From contig JAFWJL010000001.1 in NCBI GenBank assembly GCA_017511605.1, positions 1 through 64,000 of the forward strand: a stretch of 64,000 bases of DNA, given 5' to 3'. Source of the DNA: Bacilli bacterium. GTDB taxonomy: Bacteria; Bacillota_I; Bacilli_A; RF39; UBA660. Each line of letters opens with the position of its first letter. Position 1 is the first letter of the stretch. This document shows positions 26,699-35,063 of the stretch, piece after piece. The position numbers and the translations under genes are program-made. Below the pieces are notes generated by a model. It searched no databases. It saw only the letters and a program-made list of their open reading frames with translations, and was not told the DNA's origin.

Positions 26699-26840
26699 GT
26701 TATTCCCTCCCTTGATTTTGCTTAATACACCATAGTTTTGGTCCTTGCTTAATAATATTAACATAGAAACATCATAAAGTCAAATAAAATAAGGAAAAAA
26801 TGAGCATAATATGATAAAATAAGTTAAAGGAGGTATTATT

Positions 26841-29792
26841 ATGTATATTCCATTATTCAATAAAAGTAATTACACAATGCTATCAAGTTTATTAAAAATA
26901 GATGATATAGTAAATTTTGCCAAAAATAATAATATCTCAAGCATATCCTTAGTAGATACAAATATGTATGGAACTATGGAATTTATTAAGAAATGTGGAA
27001 ATAATAATATAAAACCAATAATAGGACTAGAATTATTATTAGAAGATTTTAATGTATTAGTATATGCTAAAAATTATGATGGATATAAAAGTTTAATTAA
27101 ATTATCTACTATTCAAAATGAAAGACAAATAACTATAGAAGATTTAAAGAAATATAATAAAGAAGTAATAAGTATATTACCATTTAGATATAATAATAAA
27201 ATAGATGAATTAGGTGATATATATATAGATTTGTATTTAGGATTTAGTAATAAAGATGAATTAAAAGAAGCACTTATTATTACTAAGAATATTGTATTCT
27301 TAAGAGAAGCATTATATCTAAATAGAAGTGATAAGAAATTTCTTCCATATTTATATTGCATAAGAGATGGAAAAACAAATGACAATTTAAATGATTATGA
27401 AATAGATAATTACGAATTAAATATAGATAATATAAATGATTTAAGTAATGAGCTAGGTATTAAAAATACTATAATAATAGCTGATTCTTGTAATATAGAA
27501 TTTCCTGAAAGAGAAAATTTATTACCTATATATGATTGTGATGATCCTAAAAAATATTTATTAGAATTATCTAAAAAAGGTCTTTCTAAAAGATTAAATA
27601 ACAAAGTAAATGATACTTATAAAAATAGATTACTATATGAGTTAAATGTAATTAATGAAATGGGATTTTCTAATTACTTTTTAGTAGTGTATGACTTTAT
27701 AAGATTTGCTAAGAAAAATAAAATATTAGTAGGGCCAGGTAGAGGTAGTGCTGCAGGTAGCCTTGTAGCTTATTCTTTAGGTATTACTGATATTGATCCA
27801 TTAAAATATGATTTATTATTTGAAAGATTCTTAAATCCAGAAAGAAAAACAATGCCTGATATAGATACTGATTTTCCAGATAATAAAAGAGATTTAGTAA
27901 TAGATTATGTAAAAGAAAAATATGGAGAGAAAAGAGTAAGCGGAATAGTTACCTTCGGTACTTTAGCTGCTAAACAAGTAATACGAGATGTATCAAGAGT
28001 ATTAAATATACCTACTTATAAAGTAGATTCTTTAACTAAATATATACCAGCATTTTCTCATGAAACATTAGAAGATGTTTATAAAAACAATCCTAACTTT
28101 AAAGCTAAAATAGATAGTGATTCATTATTAACAGATATGTATAAAATAGCTATTAAATTAGAAGGATTTCCAAGACATACTTCACAACATGCCGCAGGTA
28201 TTGTAATGAGTAGAGTAGATTTAGATGAAATAATACCTCTAACTAAATCAGATAATATGTATCTAACAAGTTATTCTATGGAGTATCTTGAAGATTTAGG
28301 TTTATTAAAGATGGACTTTCTTGTTTTAAAGAATCTTACTTTAATAGATAATATTATTAATGATATAAAAACTATTCATGGAGTAGATTTAGACTTTAAT
28401 AAAATACCACTAGATGATAAAGAAACTTTAAAAATATTTGAAGAAGCAAATACTTGTGGAATATTCCAATTTGAATCTACTGGTATGAGAAACTTCTTAA
28501 AAAGATTAAAGGCTAATACTTTTGATGATATAGTAGCGGCAATAGCATTATTTAGACCAGGCGCTGCTTTAAACATAGATTCTTATATTAAAAGAAAACA
28601 TGGAGAAGAAAAAATTACATATTTAGATCCTTCTTTAGAACAAATTACTAAAAGTACTTATGGTTTCTTAATATATCAGGAACAAATTATGCAGTTGGCT
28701 AATATATATGCAAATTACTCCTTAGGTGAAGCAGATATTCTAAGACGAGCAATGTCTAAAAAGAAAAAAGAATTACTACAAAGTGAAGAAGAAAAATTCA
28801 TAAAGAAAAGTATGGAAAACCATCATCCTATGCAACAGGCAAAAGAATTATTTAACTTAGTACTTAACTTCGCAGGATATGGGTTTAATAAATCACACTC
28901 AGTCGTATATTCTATTATTGCCTATAAAATGGCTTATTTAAAAGCACATTATAAAACAATATTCTTTGCTAATTTACTAAGTAATGTAATAGGAAGTTCT
29001 ACTAAAACAAATGAATATATAATGGAATGTAGGGCTAACAACGTAGAAGTAGAAAAACCAACTATTAATAATAGTTCAAGTAAATATATTGTAAAAGATA
29101 ATAAGATAATATACCCAATATCTAATATAAAAGGATTAGGAGTAGTAGCTTGTGAAACTATAGAAAGAGCTAAAGCAAATGGACCATTCACAGATATATA
29201 TGATTGTTTTTCTAGATTATATATTGAGGGAATTACTAAAAAAGTCTTTGAAGATTTAATAATGTCCAATACTTTTAAAGAATTTAATATTAATAGAGCT
29301 ACTTTAATGTATAACTTAGATAGTTTATATAATTATGCAGAATTAACTAAAGATATAGATCCTTCTTTAGTGGCTAAACCAGTAATAGAAAATCAAAAAG
29401 AATATAAAGAAGATTTCTTATTGGATAAAGAAAAGGAACTATTTGGATTCTACTTATCAAGTCATCCAACTACTAATTATCGTAAAGATAATCCATATTG
29501 TATAACTTTGAATAAAGTAGAAGATAACTTTAATAAGACAGTAGATGTTTTAATAGTAGTAGATAAAATAAAAGTAATTAATACTAAAAAAGGAGATAAG
29601 ATGGCTTTTATAACAGGAAGTGATGAAACATCTAATTTTGAATTTACTTTATTTCCCAAAATATTTACTGAATTCCAAGAAATATCTAAGGGAGATTTAT
29701 TAAAGATAAGAGGACATGTTGAAAAAAGACTAGATGAATATCAAATAATAGTAGAAAAAATAAAAAAATTAAAGGATGAGAATAATGAATAA
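26841..29792 (+). CDS. dnaE: DNA polymerase III alpha subunit, DnaE type, short
   Basis: 983 residues, shorter than the usual 1,100-1,160. The polymerase core is intact: GPGRGSAAGSLVAY, PDIDTDFPD (catalytic Asp pair near 338-342), and SQHAAGIVMS. The N-terminal PHP domain has lost its metal ligands: where the family has HxHSxYSLLDG there is FNKSNYTMLSS, and DDH is replaced by DTN. A helix-hairpin-helix and an OB domain (VDVLIVVDKIKV) close the protein. With a second polymerase PolC presumably elsewhere, this would be the primer-extending enzyme. It overlaps lspA by 8 nt. Confidence 0.93.
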   Translation: MYIPLFNKSNYTMLSSLLKIDDIVNFAKNNNISSISLVDTNMYGTMEFIKKCGNNNIKPIIGLELLLEDFNVLVYAKNYDGYKSLIKLSTIQNERQITIEDLKKYNKEVISILPFRYNNKIDELGDIYIDLYLGFSNKDELKEALIITKNIVFLREALYLNRSDKKFLPYLYCIRDGKTNDNLNDYEIDNYELNIDNINDLSNELGIKNTIIIADSCNIEFPERENLLPIYDCDDPKKYLLELSKKGLSKRLNNKVNDTYKNRLLYELNVINEMGFSNYFLVVYDFIRFAKKNKILVGPGRGSAAGSLVAYSLGITDIDPLKYDLLFERFLNPERKTMPDIDTDFPDNKRDLVIDYVKEKYGEKRVSGIVTFGTLAAKQVIRDVSRVLNIPTYKVDSLTKYIPAFSHETLEDVYKNNPNFKAKIDSDSLLTDMYKIAIKLEGFPRHTSQHAAGIVMSRVDLDEIIPLTKSDNMYLTSYSMEYLEDLGLLKMDFLVLKNLTLIDNIINDIKTIHGVDLDFNKIPLDDKETLKIFEEANTCGIFQFESTGMRNFLKRLKANTFDDIVAAIALFRPGAALNIDSYIKRKHGEEKITYLDPSLEQITKSTYGFLIYQEQIMQLANIYANYSLGEADILRRAMSKKKKELLQSEEEKFIKKSMENHHPMQQAKELFNLVLNFAGYGFNKSHSVVYSIIAYKMAYLKAHYKTIFFANLLSNVIGSSTKTNEYIMECRANNVEVEKPTINNSSSKYIVKDNKIIYPISNIKGLGVVACETIERAKANGPFTDIYDCFSRLYIEGITKKVFEDLIMSNTFKEFNINRATLMYNLDSLYNYAELTKDIDPSLVAKPVIENQKEYKEDFLLDKEKELFGFYLSSHPTTNYRKDNPYCITLNKVEDNFNKTVDVLIVVDKIKVINTKKGDKMAFITGSDETSNFEFTLFPKIFTEFQEISKGDLLKIRGHVEKRLDEYQIIVEKIKKLKDENNE

Positions 29793-30306
29793 AAAGGAAG
29801 ATATTTATAAAATAACTATCTTAGTACTTTTATTAGATCAATTTATTAAATATATGATTAATAAATTTATGGAGATAAATACAAGTATTAAAGTAATTCC
29901 TAATTTCTTTAGTATATTCTATGTTAGAAATAAAGGAGCTGCTTTTTCTATTTTAGAAGATAGTACTATTTTAATAATAATAATTAGTGTCATATTCATA
30001 GTGATATTAGATTCTTACATAAAAAAAGAAAAAAACTTTACACCATTAAGTGTATTATCGTTAGGCATGATAATGGGTGGAATATTTGGTAATTTAATGG
30101 ATAGAGTAATTTATCATAGTGTAATAGATTACTTATCATTTGGAAATTTTCCTGTGTTTAATTTAGCTGACATTGGAATTACAGTAGGGGTAGGATTATT
30201 AATAATAAGTGAAATATTAAAGATTAGAAAGGATAAAGAAAATGATAGAAGTATTCAAGAAGTATTACCAAAACGAAAAAGAAATACTAAACAAAAAAAT
30301 AAATAA
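29785..30306 (+). CDS. lspA: lipoprotein signal peptidase II
   Basis: 173 residues from the ATG at 29785, with AAAGGATG well spaced; the frame also has an ATG at 29776. Four membrane helices. VRNKGAAFSIL and the catalytic Asp pair Asp106 (GNLMDR) and Asp129 (FNLADI) are the LspA signatures. It cleaves lipoprotein signal peptides ahead of the lipidated Cys, consistent with lipoproteins at 9582 and 23373. The basic C-terminal tail is overlapped by the next gene for 65 nt. Confidence 0.93.
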   Translation: MNKKEDIYKITILVLLLDQFIKYMINKFMEINTSIKVIPNFFSIFYVRNKGAAFSILEDSTILIIIISVIFIVILDSYIKKEKNFTPLSVLSLGMIMGGIFGNLMDRVIYHSVIDYLSFGNFPVFNLADIGITVGVGLLIISEILKIRKDKENDRSIQEVLPKRKRNTKQKNK

Positions 30307-31300
30307 CTATAATGAAAACTTAGTAAAAGAAAACAATTCAATATTAAAAGAAAATATGAAATTATTTTCTAATCTTAATACCAATGGAAAATTAGTAAGA
30401 GGTATACTAGTAGATTTAGGATATAATTTATTAAAAGATGATAATTATAGTAGTGATTTAGCTTTAGCTTATGAAGTATTTCAAACTGCAATATTAGTTC
30501 ACGATGATATTATTGATGAAGATGAAAAAAGAAGAGGAACTAATACTATTCATTTTGAAAATTATAATAAATATAAAAAATATAATGAAGTAGAAGCAAA
30601 ACATCTAGGAGATTCAATAGCTATTTGCATGGGGGATTATGGCTTATATGATTCTATTAGAATTATTACTACTGCATATAAAAGTGATCCTAATTTAAGT
30701 AAAGTTTTGACTAATTTCATAGATACAGCAATTAATACAGTAAGAGGAGAAATACTAGATGTAGTACTTCCATTTGAAAGTAAAAATAAATTAGTAGATT
30801 TAAAATCATTAGATAAATCTATTATGAATATTTATCGATTAAAAACAGCACATTATACAATAATAGGACCACTATCAATAGGTTTATTATTAGCGGGTGC
30901 AGATGATAATAAATTGAAAGATATTTCTTCTTTTGGAGAAAAAGTAGGAATAGCATTTCAAATACAAGATGATATTTTAGGAATATATTCCGATGAAATG
31001 GGAAAAGTAATAGGTTCAGATATTAAAGAGTATAAACAAACAATCCTATATTCTCATATATCTAAAACAAAATATATTGATGAATTAGAAAAATATTATG
31101 GAAAGAATATTACAAAAGAAAATATTTCTAAAGTAAGAGAACTATTCAAAGAAAGTGGATCTTATGATTATTCAGTTAACATGATGAATAAACTATATGA
31201 TGAGAGTATAAAAGAATTAGATAGTATTAATTGGATAAACGAATATAAAAAAGATATTTTAAGAGGATTTGTAGAATATTTAAGAAATAGAAATAAATAG
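30242..31300 (+). CDS. polyprenyl synthetase family protein
   Basis: 352 residues. First Asp-rich motif VHDDIIDEDEKRRG (Asp88, 89 and 92), second motif FQIQDDILGIYSDE near 240-250, with KTAHYTI and KEYKQTI between and after: a trans-isoprenyl diphosphate synthase. It condenses IPP with an allylic diphosphate; chain length is unknown. The start (AAAGGATAAAGAA before ATG) lies 65 nt inside lspA, an unusually long overlap; the next Met (codon 39) would remove part of helix A. Confidence 0.85.
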   Translation: MIEVFKKYYQNEKEILNKKINNYNENLVKENNSILKENMKLFSNLNTNGKLVRGILVDLGYNLLKDDNYSSDLALAYEVFQTAILVHDDIIDEDEKRRGTNTIHFENYNKYKKYNEVEAKHLGDSIAICMGDYGLYDSIRIITTAYKSDPNLSKVLTNFIDTAINTVRGEILDVVLPFESKNKLVDLKSLDKSIMNIYRLKTAHYTIIGPLSIGLLLAGADDNKLKDISSFGEKVGIAFQIQDDILGIYSDEMGKVIGSDIKEYKQTILYSHISKTKYIDELEKYYGKNITKENISKVRELFKESGSYDYSVNMMNKLYDESIKELDSINWINEYKKDILRGFVEYLRNRNK

Positions 31301-31308
31301 GTGAGATT

Positions 31309-31881
31309 ATGAATTTTTTAGGAAGTAAAACTTTAGAAACAGAAAGATTGATACTTCATAAAACAGAAGAAAATGATTTGAAAAAATTATGGGAAATACT
31401 ATGCGATAGAGATATAAGCAAACTATATTTATCATGTAAAATTAATGATAATTGGGAAGAAGAAAAGAAATGGCAATATAAAAAATTAGAAAGAGCTGGT
31501 AACCCTGATGTATTTTGCTGGACTATTACTAGAAAGGATAATAATGAAGTAATAGGACAAATCACTGTTCAAGATGGAAAAACACCAGATAAATCTATAA
31601 GAGATGTAGGCTGGTTTATATCTAAGAATAATCATAGACAAGGTTATGCCTATGAAGCTGCCTGTAAAGTGCTAGATTATATGTTTAATGAAGTAGAAAT
31701 AAAAAAGATAGAAACATCAGCTGCTATAATTAATCCAGCTAGTTGGAAATTAATGGAAAAACTAGGTTTTAAAAGATTAGAAACTACACATAAAAATAAA
31801 TATTATTTTGTAGAAGAAGAATTAGATTCATATGAATATGAATTAACTAAAGAAGAATTAGAAGGTGTAAATAATGGATAG
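31309..31881 (+). CDS. GNAT N-acetyltransferase (RimJ/RimL-like)
   Basis: 190 residues. Opens with LETERLILHKTEENDLKKLW, the RimJ/RimL/SpeG-type start. The acetyl-CoA-binding motif A region is WFISKNNHRQGYAYEAACKV (about 102-121), followed by NPASWKLMEKLGFK near 145. It acetylates an amine on a protein, antibiotic or small molecule; the substrate is not evident. It overlaps the CDF transporter gene by 8 nt. Confidence 0.88.
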   Translation: MNFLGSKTLETERLILHKTEENDLKKLWEILCDRDISKLYLSCKINDNWEEEKKWQYKKLERAGNPDVFCWTITRKDNNEVIGQITVQDGKTPDKSIRDVGWFISKNNHRQGYAYEAACKVLDYMFNEVEIKKIETSAAIINPASWKLMEKLGFKRLETTHKNKYYFVEEELDSYEYELTKEELEGVNNG

Positions 31882-32752
31882 ATATAATAGTACTAAAAGA
31901 GCTAGTATTTTAGGAATACTAGGAAATATATTTTTGTTAATAATTAAGGGGATAGTAGGTTTTATTAGTAATAGTCAATCTATGATAGCAGATTCATTTA
32001 ATAGTTTTGGGGATGTATTCTCATCATTAATGACTTATATTGGAAATAGAATTAGTTCAAAAGAACCAGATGAAGACCATAATCTTGGTCATGGTAAAGC
32101 TGAATATATATTCTCATTTTTAATTAGTATAGTTATGTTTTTAACTTCAATTACTGTAATTAAAAATGCAATTATTACTTATATAAATAAAACACCAATT
32201 AATTTTAATTATTATTTAATAGTAGTATGTATAATCACAATTATTGTAAAATTTAGTTTGTTTTTATATACAAATAAACTATATAAAAAAGATAAAAATA
32301 TCCTAGTAAAAGCAAATAGTAAAGATCATAGAAATGATTGCTTCATAACACTTTTAACTTTAGTATCTTCTATATGTGGATTATATGGATATTTTATAGT
32401 AGATATTCTAATTGGTATAATTATATCTTTATGGATAGCTTATACAGCTATTAAGTTATTTATAGAAAGCTATGATGTATTAATGGATAAATCAATTGAT
32501 GATTCTGCTAAGGACAAGGTAGTAGAAATAATTAAAAGACATGATGAAGTAATTAAGTTTAATCACTTTAATTCAACACCAGTAGGCTATAGATATCAAA
32601 TCTCATTTACTATATTCGTAGATGGAAATTTAAGTACTTTTGAAAGCCATGAAATAGCCAATCAATTAGAAAGAGAAATAGAAAAAGAAATAGACGAAGT
32701 ATACTTAACTGTTATACATGTCAATCCAAGTACAAAAAATAAGAAAAAGTAA
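31874..32752 (+). CDS. cation diffusion facilitator transporter
   Basis: 292 residues, normal CDF length. SMIADSFNSFGDVFSS in helix 2 and HNLGHGKAEYIFS following helix 2 are the CDF signatures, with a second metal-site helix containing SKDHRNDCFI. A cytosolic ferredoxin-like domain follows the last helix. Exports zinc, manganese or iron; the helix 2 ligands read N/D, so manganese or iron is as likely as zinc. Its GNAT neighbour suggests no specific role. Confidence 0.88.
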   Translation: MDRYNSTKRASILGILGNIFLLIIKGIVGFISNSQSMIADSFNSFGDVFSSLMTYIGNRISSKEPDEDHNLGHGKAEYIFSFLISIVMFLTSITVIKNAIITYINKTPINFNYYLIVVCIITIIVKFSLFLYTNKLYKKDKNILVKANSKDHRNDCFITLLTLVSSICGLYGYFIVDILIGIIISLWIAYTAIKLFIESYDVLMDKSIDDSAKDKVVEIIKRHDEVIKFNHFNSTPVGYRYQISFTIFVDGNLSTFESHEIANQLEREIEKEIDEVYLTVIHVNPSTKNKKK

Positions 32753-32759
32753 AAAAGTA

Positions 32760-32768
32760 TGTTATAAT
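32760..32768 (+). promoter_or_regulatory. extended -10 promoter for AAA+ gene
   Basis: TGTTATAAT, 24 nt before the ATG. Confidence 0.55.
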
Positions 32769-32792
32769 ATAAAATGATTAGGGAGTGTTAAT

Positions 32793-33785
32793 ATGGATAT
32801 AGAAAAATTATTTGATGAAAAAGCAGAAAAAAACTTCGATATTAAATCTAGAAGAATTAGTATGCTTGATAACTATGGAGAAAATTTCTGTGAAAATAAT
32901 TATATAACTAACCCAGCAATAGGAAGAGATAAACAAATAAAAGAAATGATTTTAATTTTATTAACTCCTGATAAATCTGCTGTATTAATAGGTAAACCTG
33001 GTGTTGGTAAAACTGCCATAGTTGAGGGATTAGCTTATCGTATTCAAAAAGGAGCCGTACCTGATATCTTAAAAGACTATCAAGTTATTAAATTAAATAC
33101 AGCTGCACTTTTAGGTACAGACCCTGTCACAGGAGAATCTAAAGTTCAAATATTAATAGATGAATTAAAAGACAAGACTAAATTGATTTTATTTATAGAT
33201 GAAATTCATACACTTATGGGTACAAAGGGTGAAGCAATGGACTTTGCCAATATGTTTAAACCAGCATTAGATAGAGGAGATATCAAAGTAATAGGTGCTA
33301 CTACTACAGAAGAGTATGAAAGATATATTTTAAGAGATAAAGCTTTCGTAAGACGTTTCCAAAAAGTAGAAGTACAAGAACCAACAAGAGATGAAAATGT
33401 TGAAATCTTAATTGGTACACTTCCAAAAATAGAAAAGAGAACTGGAGCTAAAATGATGTACACACCATTTGTTCAAAAAAGAATGATGGAATTCATCACG
33501 GATATTACTAGTGAATATAAAAGAATATATGAAATAGGATCACGCTATCCAGATGTATCTTTAACTATTGTTCAAGAGGCATTCTCAAATGCATTATTTG
33601 ATAATAGATTTGAAGTAAATGTAATTGATTTTAAGAAAGCTATTATGAGTAGTAAAAATATCTATCCAGATGTAATTAAGAAATCAATGCCAACATTTGA
33701 TGCTATGTTTAAAGACCAAATCGGAGAGTATGATGCACAAACTAGAGGCAATGTTGAAAGATTATCAGATGATATAGTTGAATAA
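32793..33785 (+). CDS. stand-alone Clp-type AAA+ domain protein
   Basis: 330 residues corresponding to just the first AAA+ module (D1) of ClpB/ClpC. NPAIGRDKQIKEMI is the D1 entry, Walker A GKPGVGKTAIVEGLAYRI at about 66-83, Walker B LILFIDEIHTLMG near 130-142, sensor 1 VIGATTTEEY, and arginine finger region FVRRFQKVEV. No N-domain, no middle coiled coil, no D2 and no ClpP-binding loop. The last 30 residues are not Clp-like. It may be an unfoldase-like or assembly ATPase with an unknown partner. A zinc-ribbon membrane protein is encoded 15 nt downstream. Confidence 0.85.
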   Translation: MDIEKLFDEKAEKNFDIKSRRISMLDNYGENFCENNYITNPAIGRDKQIKEMILILLTPDKSAVLIGKPGVGKTAIVEGLAYRIQKGAVPDILKDYQVIKLNTAALLGTDPVTGESKVQILIDELKDKTKLILFIDEIHTLMGTKGEAMDFANMFKPALDRGDIKVIGATTTEEYERYILRDKAFVRRFQKVEVQEPTRDENVEILIGTLPKIEKRTGAKMMYTPFVQKRMMEFITDITSEYKRIYEIGSRYPDVSLTIVQEAFSNALFDNRFEVNVIDFKKAIMSSKNIYPDVIKKSMPTFDAMFKDQIGEYDAQTRGNVERLSDDIVE

Positions 33786-33800
33786 ATTGGGGTGAAATAA

Positions 33801-34997
33801 ATGAAATGTGTTAAGTGTGGAAAAAAATTAAGAAACAATGAAAAATTCTGTACTTACTGTGGATATTATAATGATGAAAGTGAAACGAAAAATTGGGAAA
33901 CAGATACAGATACAGAAGAAAATTTAATTGAAGAAAACTGGTATGATGAAGATGTAGATACAAAAGAAGATGAAGATATAGAAATTACACCAGTAAAAAA
34001 GGAAAAACCAAAAAAAGAAAAGAAACCAAAAAAAGAAAAAACTAAGAAAGAAAAACCAAAAAAAGAAGAAAAAGTAGAAGAAGTAAAAGAAGTAAAAGAA
34101 ATTAAGATAAAAGAAGATAATGAAGTATATGATCAAAATGAAAGATATATAGAAGCATATATTGGAGAAGATTATAAACTTATCAAAAAAAGTCCATTTA
34201 ATATATGGGCATTCTTACTTAACTGGATGTATGTTTTATATAGAAAACTATTTATCACAGGAATTATAGGTTTAATAATAACTGCTGTAGTAGCATTCTT
34301 CTTTACTAAATATTTTCTTATATATTTAATAACAGTATTATTAATCTTAGGATTTGGATTTAATCCATACTATATATTCATAGTAAAAAGAAAAGTAAAT
34401 AAAATATTAGTAGATTATGAAGGAACAGATTCTTTTTCATTAGAAAAAATGTGTAAAGAATTCGGTGGAGTAAATACAATTATAGCTCTTATAATATATT
34501 TATTATTCTTAATAGCTATAGTTTTAAGTATAGTTAAACCAACTATAAACGCAGCTCATAATACAAAATTTTGGGAAGAAAATAGTGAAAATAAAGCAAA
34601 TTGTACATCAATGATTAAATTGGTATATAAAGAAGAAAAGCCTAATTATGATAAAATTTCAGAAGCTTTATGTAAGATAAATAAAAATAGTAAAACATAT
34701 GAATTATATTTAAAAGCAACTAAAAAGAATAAAGTATATTATGTTTTCTATGAAACAGAAAACGATTATTTAGTATTTAAATATAATACAGAATATTTAG
34801 ATGCTTTAAATAAAAGAAAAGCAGAAAACAAAATTACTCAATCAGAAGAAAAAATGTTAAATGATATAAAAACAATTCAACCAAATTATGAAACTATTCA
34901 TAGTAAAGCTATAGACGAAGATAAACAAATAAAAGCAAAAACAAATAGAGAAGAAAAATTAAATTATATATTTGATTATGAAGAATTAATAAGATAA
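33801..34997 (+). CDS. zinc-ribbon membrane protein with DUF2628-like domain
   Basis: 398 residues. Zinc ribbon CVKCGKKLRNNEKFCTYCG at 3-21, a low-complexity acidic then Lys/Glu/Pro-rich linker (about 30-110), then a DUF2628-like domain: EAYIGEDY, NIWAFLLNWMYVLYRKLF and three membrane helices (about 130-250). The C-terminal 130 residues form an outside domain with Cys. The ribbon plus DUF2628 plan recurs in the protein at 49512. The function is unknown. It probably shares a transcript with the AAA+ gene. Confidence 0.78.
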   Translation: MKCVKCGKKLRNNEKFCTYCGYYNDESETKNWETDTDTEENLIEENWYDEDVDTKEDEDIEITPVKKEKPKKEKKPKKEKTKKEKPKKEEKVEEVKEVKEIKIKEDNEVYDQNERYIEAYIGEDYKLIKKSPFNIWAFLLNWMYVLYRKLFITGIIGLIITAVVAFFFTKYFLIYLITVLLILGFGFNPYYIFIVKRKVNKILVDYEGTDSFSLEKMCKEFGGVNTIIALIIYLLFLIAIVLSIVKPTINAAHNTKFWEENSENKANCTSMIKLVYKEEKPNYDKISEALCKINKNSKTYELYLKATKKNKVYYVFYETENDYLVFKYNTEYLDALNKRKAENKITQSEEKMLNDIKTIQPNYETIHSKAIDEDKQIKAKTNREEKLNYIFDYEELIR

Positions 34998-35024
34998 GAG
35001 ATTTTGAAATCTCTTATTTTTTTT
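34994..35024 (+). terminator. intrinsic terminator
   Basis: An 11-bp stem 34994-35004/35007-35017 and eight T. Confidence 0.8.
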
Positions 35025-35032
35025 GATATAAT
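35024..35032 (+). promoter_or_regulatory. extended -10 promoter for glmS
   Basis: TGATATAAT, 31 nt before the ATG; the leader is too short for a glmS ribozyme. Confidence 0.55.
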
Positions 35033-35063
35033 GAAAATATACTTATAGTAAGGAGAGAACACT

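Noticed and set aside
33924..34136. Minus-strand Phe-rich open frame
   Set aside because: Antisense of the Lys/Glu-rich linker of the zinc-ribbon protein; low-complexity shadow.
34998..35063. glmS ribozyme upstream of glmS
   Set aside because: Only 66 nt are available and they hold a terminator and a promoter; no ribozyme core.
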